DNA of 64,000 nt, from the NCBI RefSeq assembly GCF_016904955.1, contig NZ_JADIKE010000018.1, positions 1 through 64,000 of the forward strand. The letters run 5' to 3'. The notes below the pieces were generated by a model. It saw only the letters and a list, made by a program, of their open reading frames with translations, had not been told where the DNA came from and searched no databases. Shown piece by piece: positions 62,461-64,000 of this stretch. The stretch comes from Dyella flava (GTDB lineage Bacteria; Pseudomonadota; Gammaproteobacteria; Xanthomonadales; Rhodanobacteraceae). The position numbers and the translations under genes were made by a program. Position 1 is the stretch's first letter, and every line of letters begins with the position of its first letter.

Positions 62461-64000
62461 TCACGGCGAAGCGTCCTTCCAGACCAGCGCCTGCGCCGGA
62501 GCCAGTGGCGTATGGCCATGCACGATGGTTGCGGCGGCGGGGAGGGTGGGTGAGAACGGCTGCGGGTTGTAATTGACCATGACATAGAAGCCGCCGCGCC
62601 AGTCGAGAAATACACCGGTTGGCAGATCCTCGATCGCCACGCCAGAGCGTTGGTAGACGCTGCGCACGATCTCGCGTTCGAGTTCGCCGTCATCGGTGGA
62701 TACGCCAATCATGGTGACGGTGCCTTTGCCAAGTTGCCGGGTGGTCGCGGCGGCCTTGCCGGCGTAGTAATGATTGGCATACGTAGCGAGCACGGTGGTG
62801 CCGGGATGTGGTGTGAGAATGTCGGCCCAGCGATGCCAGGTATACGTCTTGCCGTTGGCCTTCACCGTGCCGTCGGCGCTTGGCGGCAACATGTCGAAGC
62901 CGTCGACGTCATCGCCGATCAGATCGAGGATCGGCGCCGACCACGGACCTTCATGAAACTGACCTTGTGCGTTCTTCTGGCCGGTACGGCTGGTCAGGAT
63001 CAGGTGGCCGCCTTGCTCGACGTAGCGTCGCCACTTGTCCGCCAAGGCCTGGCTGACTAACTGATACGCAGGTGCGATCAGGAATGGATAACGGTTGAAG
63101 TCGTCGTCTTCGGCGATGAAATCCATCGGCGCGCCGGTGCTCTTCACCGCCAACGTGTATGTATTGCGGTACGCCCAGCTGTTCCACAAGGTGGTTTGCG
63201 GCTGGATCTCCAGATCCCAGAAAACGTCCTGGCTCCATAAATAGGCGGTGTAGCGTGCGGCGAGTTTCGGCGGCAGCGGCGCCTTGTCGTTGAGCTGTGG
63301 CTCAAGCGCCTTGATCTCGTGTAACGCATCGACAAACTCGCGCCCGGTACGCGACGGCGTTACACCGTCAGTGCCGATGATGCCCTCGTGATACATCTCG
63401 CTGCCGCGCAAGGGATGGCGATAGCGATACGTGCTGATGAAGGACGCGCCGGAAGCGAATGCATGCCACATCCACATGCTGACGGCGCCCGGCATCGGCT
63501 GCGGATTGATCTCGCCCCAGTTGACCTGGCCGGGCTGCAATTCCATCACGCCGAACGTGCCGTTGATGGAGCGGAAATACGAGGCTGCTTCCATCAGGTT
63601 GGCAGGCTTGCCGATGGCGTAGCTATCGCCGCCCAGGATGTTCGCGCCGGCCACCGGGTAAAGCGTGAAGCTGGGAAAGTCCAGGCCGTGGCTGCGCCGG
63701 GGATCGGTAGCCGTGCTGACATTGGTGTAGTTGGTGGTCACCCATTGCCCTGGACGCGCGTATTTCTTGATGATGGCCGCCTGCGCATCGAGAAAGTCCG
63801 CCGTGGTGTCGGCCTGGAAGCGTGCGAAATCGAGCAGCGCGTGCGGGCTTAGCTTGTCTTCGGCAGCCAGCGTGGCGTTGGGGATATGTACTTGCTTGAA
63901 ACTGCCGTAGCGGGTGCTCCAGAACGAGCCGGCCCATGCCGTGTTCATCGCGTCGATCGTGCCGTATTTCTTTTGCAGCCAGGATTGAAAGGCGGCCCGT
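62461..64000 (-). CDS. GH42-type beta-galactosidase, C-terminal part (cut by window edge)
   Basis: At least 513 residues; the frame runs past base 64000, where it reads RAAFQSWLQKKYGTIDAMNTAWAGSFWS, a well-known GH42 stretch, so the N-terminus with the acid/base is missing here. Present are GQWVTTNYTN, FGVMELQPGQVNWGEINPQP with the likely nucleophile E in MELQPG, and the A5-type trimerisation/beta domains (YPFLIAPAYQLVSQALADKWRRYVEQGGHLILTSRTG). It releases galactose from beta-galactosides. First visible gene of the galactonate operon, 43 bp before dgoK. Confidence 0.9.
   Translation of the reverse strand, partial: RAAFQSWLQKKYGTIDAMNTAWAGSFWSTRYGSFKQVHIPNATLAAEDKLSPHALLDFARFQADTTADFLDAQAAIIKKYARPGQWVTTNYTNVSTATDPRRSHGLDFPSFTLYPVAGANILGGDSYAIGKPANLMEAASYFRSINGTFGVMELQPGQVNWGEINPQPMPGAVSMWMWHAFASGASFISTYRYRHPLRGSEMYHEGIIGTDGVTPSRTGREFVDALHEIKALEPQLNDKAPLPPKLAARYTAYLWSQDVFWDLEIQPQTTLWNSWAYRNTYTLAVKSTGAPMDFIAEDDDFNRYPFLIAPAYQLVSQALADKWRRYVEQGGHLILTSRTGQKNAQGQFHEGPWSAPILDLIGDDVDGFDMLPPSADGTVKANGKTYTWHRWADILTPHPGTTVLATYANHYYAGKAAATTRQLGKGTVTMIGVSTDDGELEREIVRSVYQRSGVAIEDLPTGVFLDWRGGFYVMVNYNPQPFSPTLPAAATIVHGHTPLAPAQALVWKDASP

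Overview
The window looks like chromosomal DNA of a gammaproteobacterium of the Xanthomonadales, most likely Rhodanobacteraceae (Dyella/Rhodanobacter type). This is inferred from GC-rich codon use, the gene families present and the intergenic CCTCTCCCC/GGGGAGAGG repeats; no rRNA or tRNA is present to fix the taxon. I see no phage, plasmid, CRISPR array or transposase gene. Mobile DNA appears only as small non-coding repeat elements.

Layout. 1-9.2 kb: a secreted metallo-beta-lactamase-fold protein, a DUF2306 membrane protein, the cyoABCD cytochrome bo3 quinol oxidase operon (minus strand), a divergent MocR-type regulator with repeated operator-like sites, and a DUF1275 membrane protein. 9.4-12.5 kb: orphan small secreted, lipoprotein and membrane genes with weaker GC bias, most of them bracketed by an 18-bp direct repeat. 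12.7-14.7 kb: a secreted CocE-type hydrolase, then a cluster of palindromic repeats. 15.1-21.5 kb: a signalling cassette (periplasmic c-heme-type hybrid histidine kinase, single-domain receiver, Hpt-REC-REC-GGDEF protein) sitting between an intact DUF155 gene and a broken copy of that gene's 3' end. 21.6-30.7 kb: two DHA2-type efflux systems, one with a MarR regulator and one with a TetR regulator, each facing a clear palindromic operator. 30.8-44.3 kb: a degenerate HD-GYP protein, GH29 alpha-L-fucosidase, DyP peroxidase, a methyltransferase, an XRE regulator, a cytochrome c/sorbosone dehydrogenase fusion, a FUSC-type membrane protein and several small proteins. 44.4-54.8 kb: a GAF-GAF-GGDEF-EAL protein, an aldo/keto reductase, a TylF-like methyltransferase, a cytochrome P460 protein, a TauE/SafE transporter and DbpA. 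54.9-64 kb: an amino-acid permease and an operon (minus strand) for lactose or galactoside use by the oxidative De Ley-Doudoroff route.

How genes work together. The last operon reads as a full pathway: a GH42-type beta-galactosidase frees galactose, a sugar porter imports it, an SDR oxidises it to the lactone, an SMP-30 lactonase opens the lactone, and DgoD, DgoK and DgoA convert galactonate to pyruvate and glyceraldehyde 3-phosphate. Cyclic-di-GMP signalling is well represented: one diguanylate cyclase in a phosphorelay, one GGDEF-EAL protein and one HD-GYP-like protein.

The most unusual items are non-coding. Two MITE-like elements (25125-25395 and 41945-42289) differ in sequence but share one three-stem architecture. 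A small hairpin within that architecture also occurs alone at 14751-14797 with compensatory base changes. The 15.1-20.5 kb signalling cassette is flanked by ~90% identical copies of the 3' end of a DUF155 gene. The MocR regulator has two 14-bp direct repeats exactly 34 bp apart plus an inverted copy.
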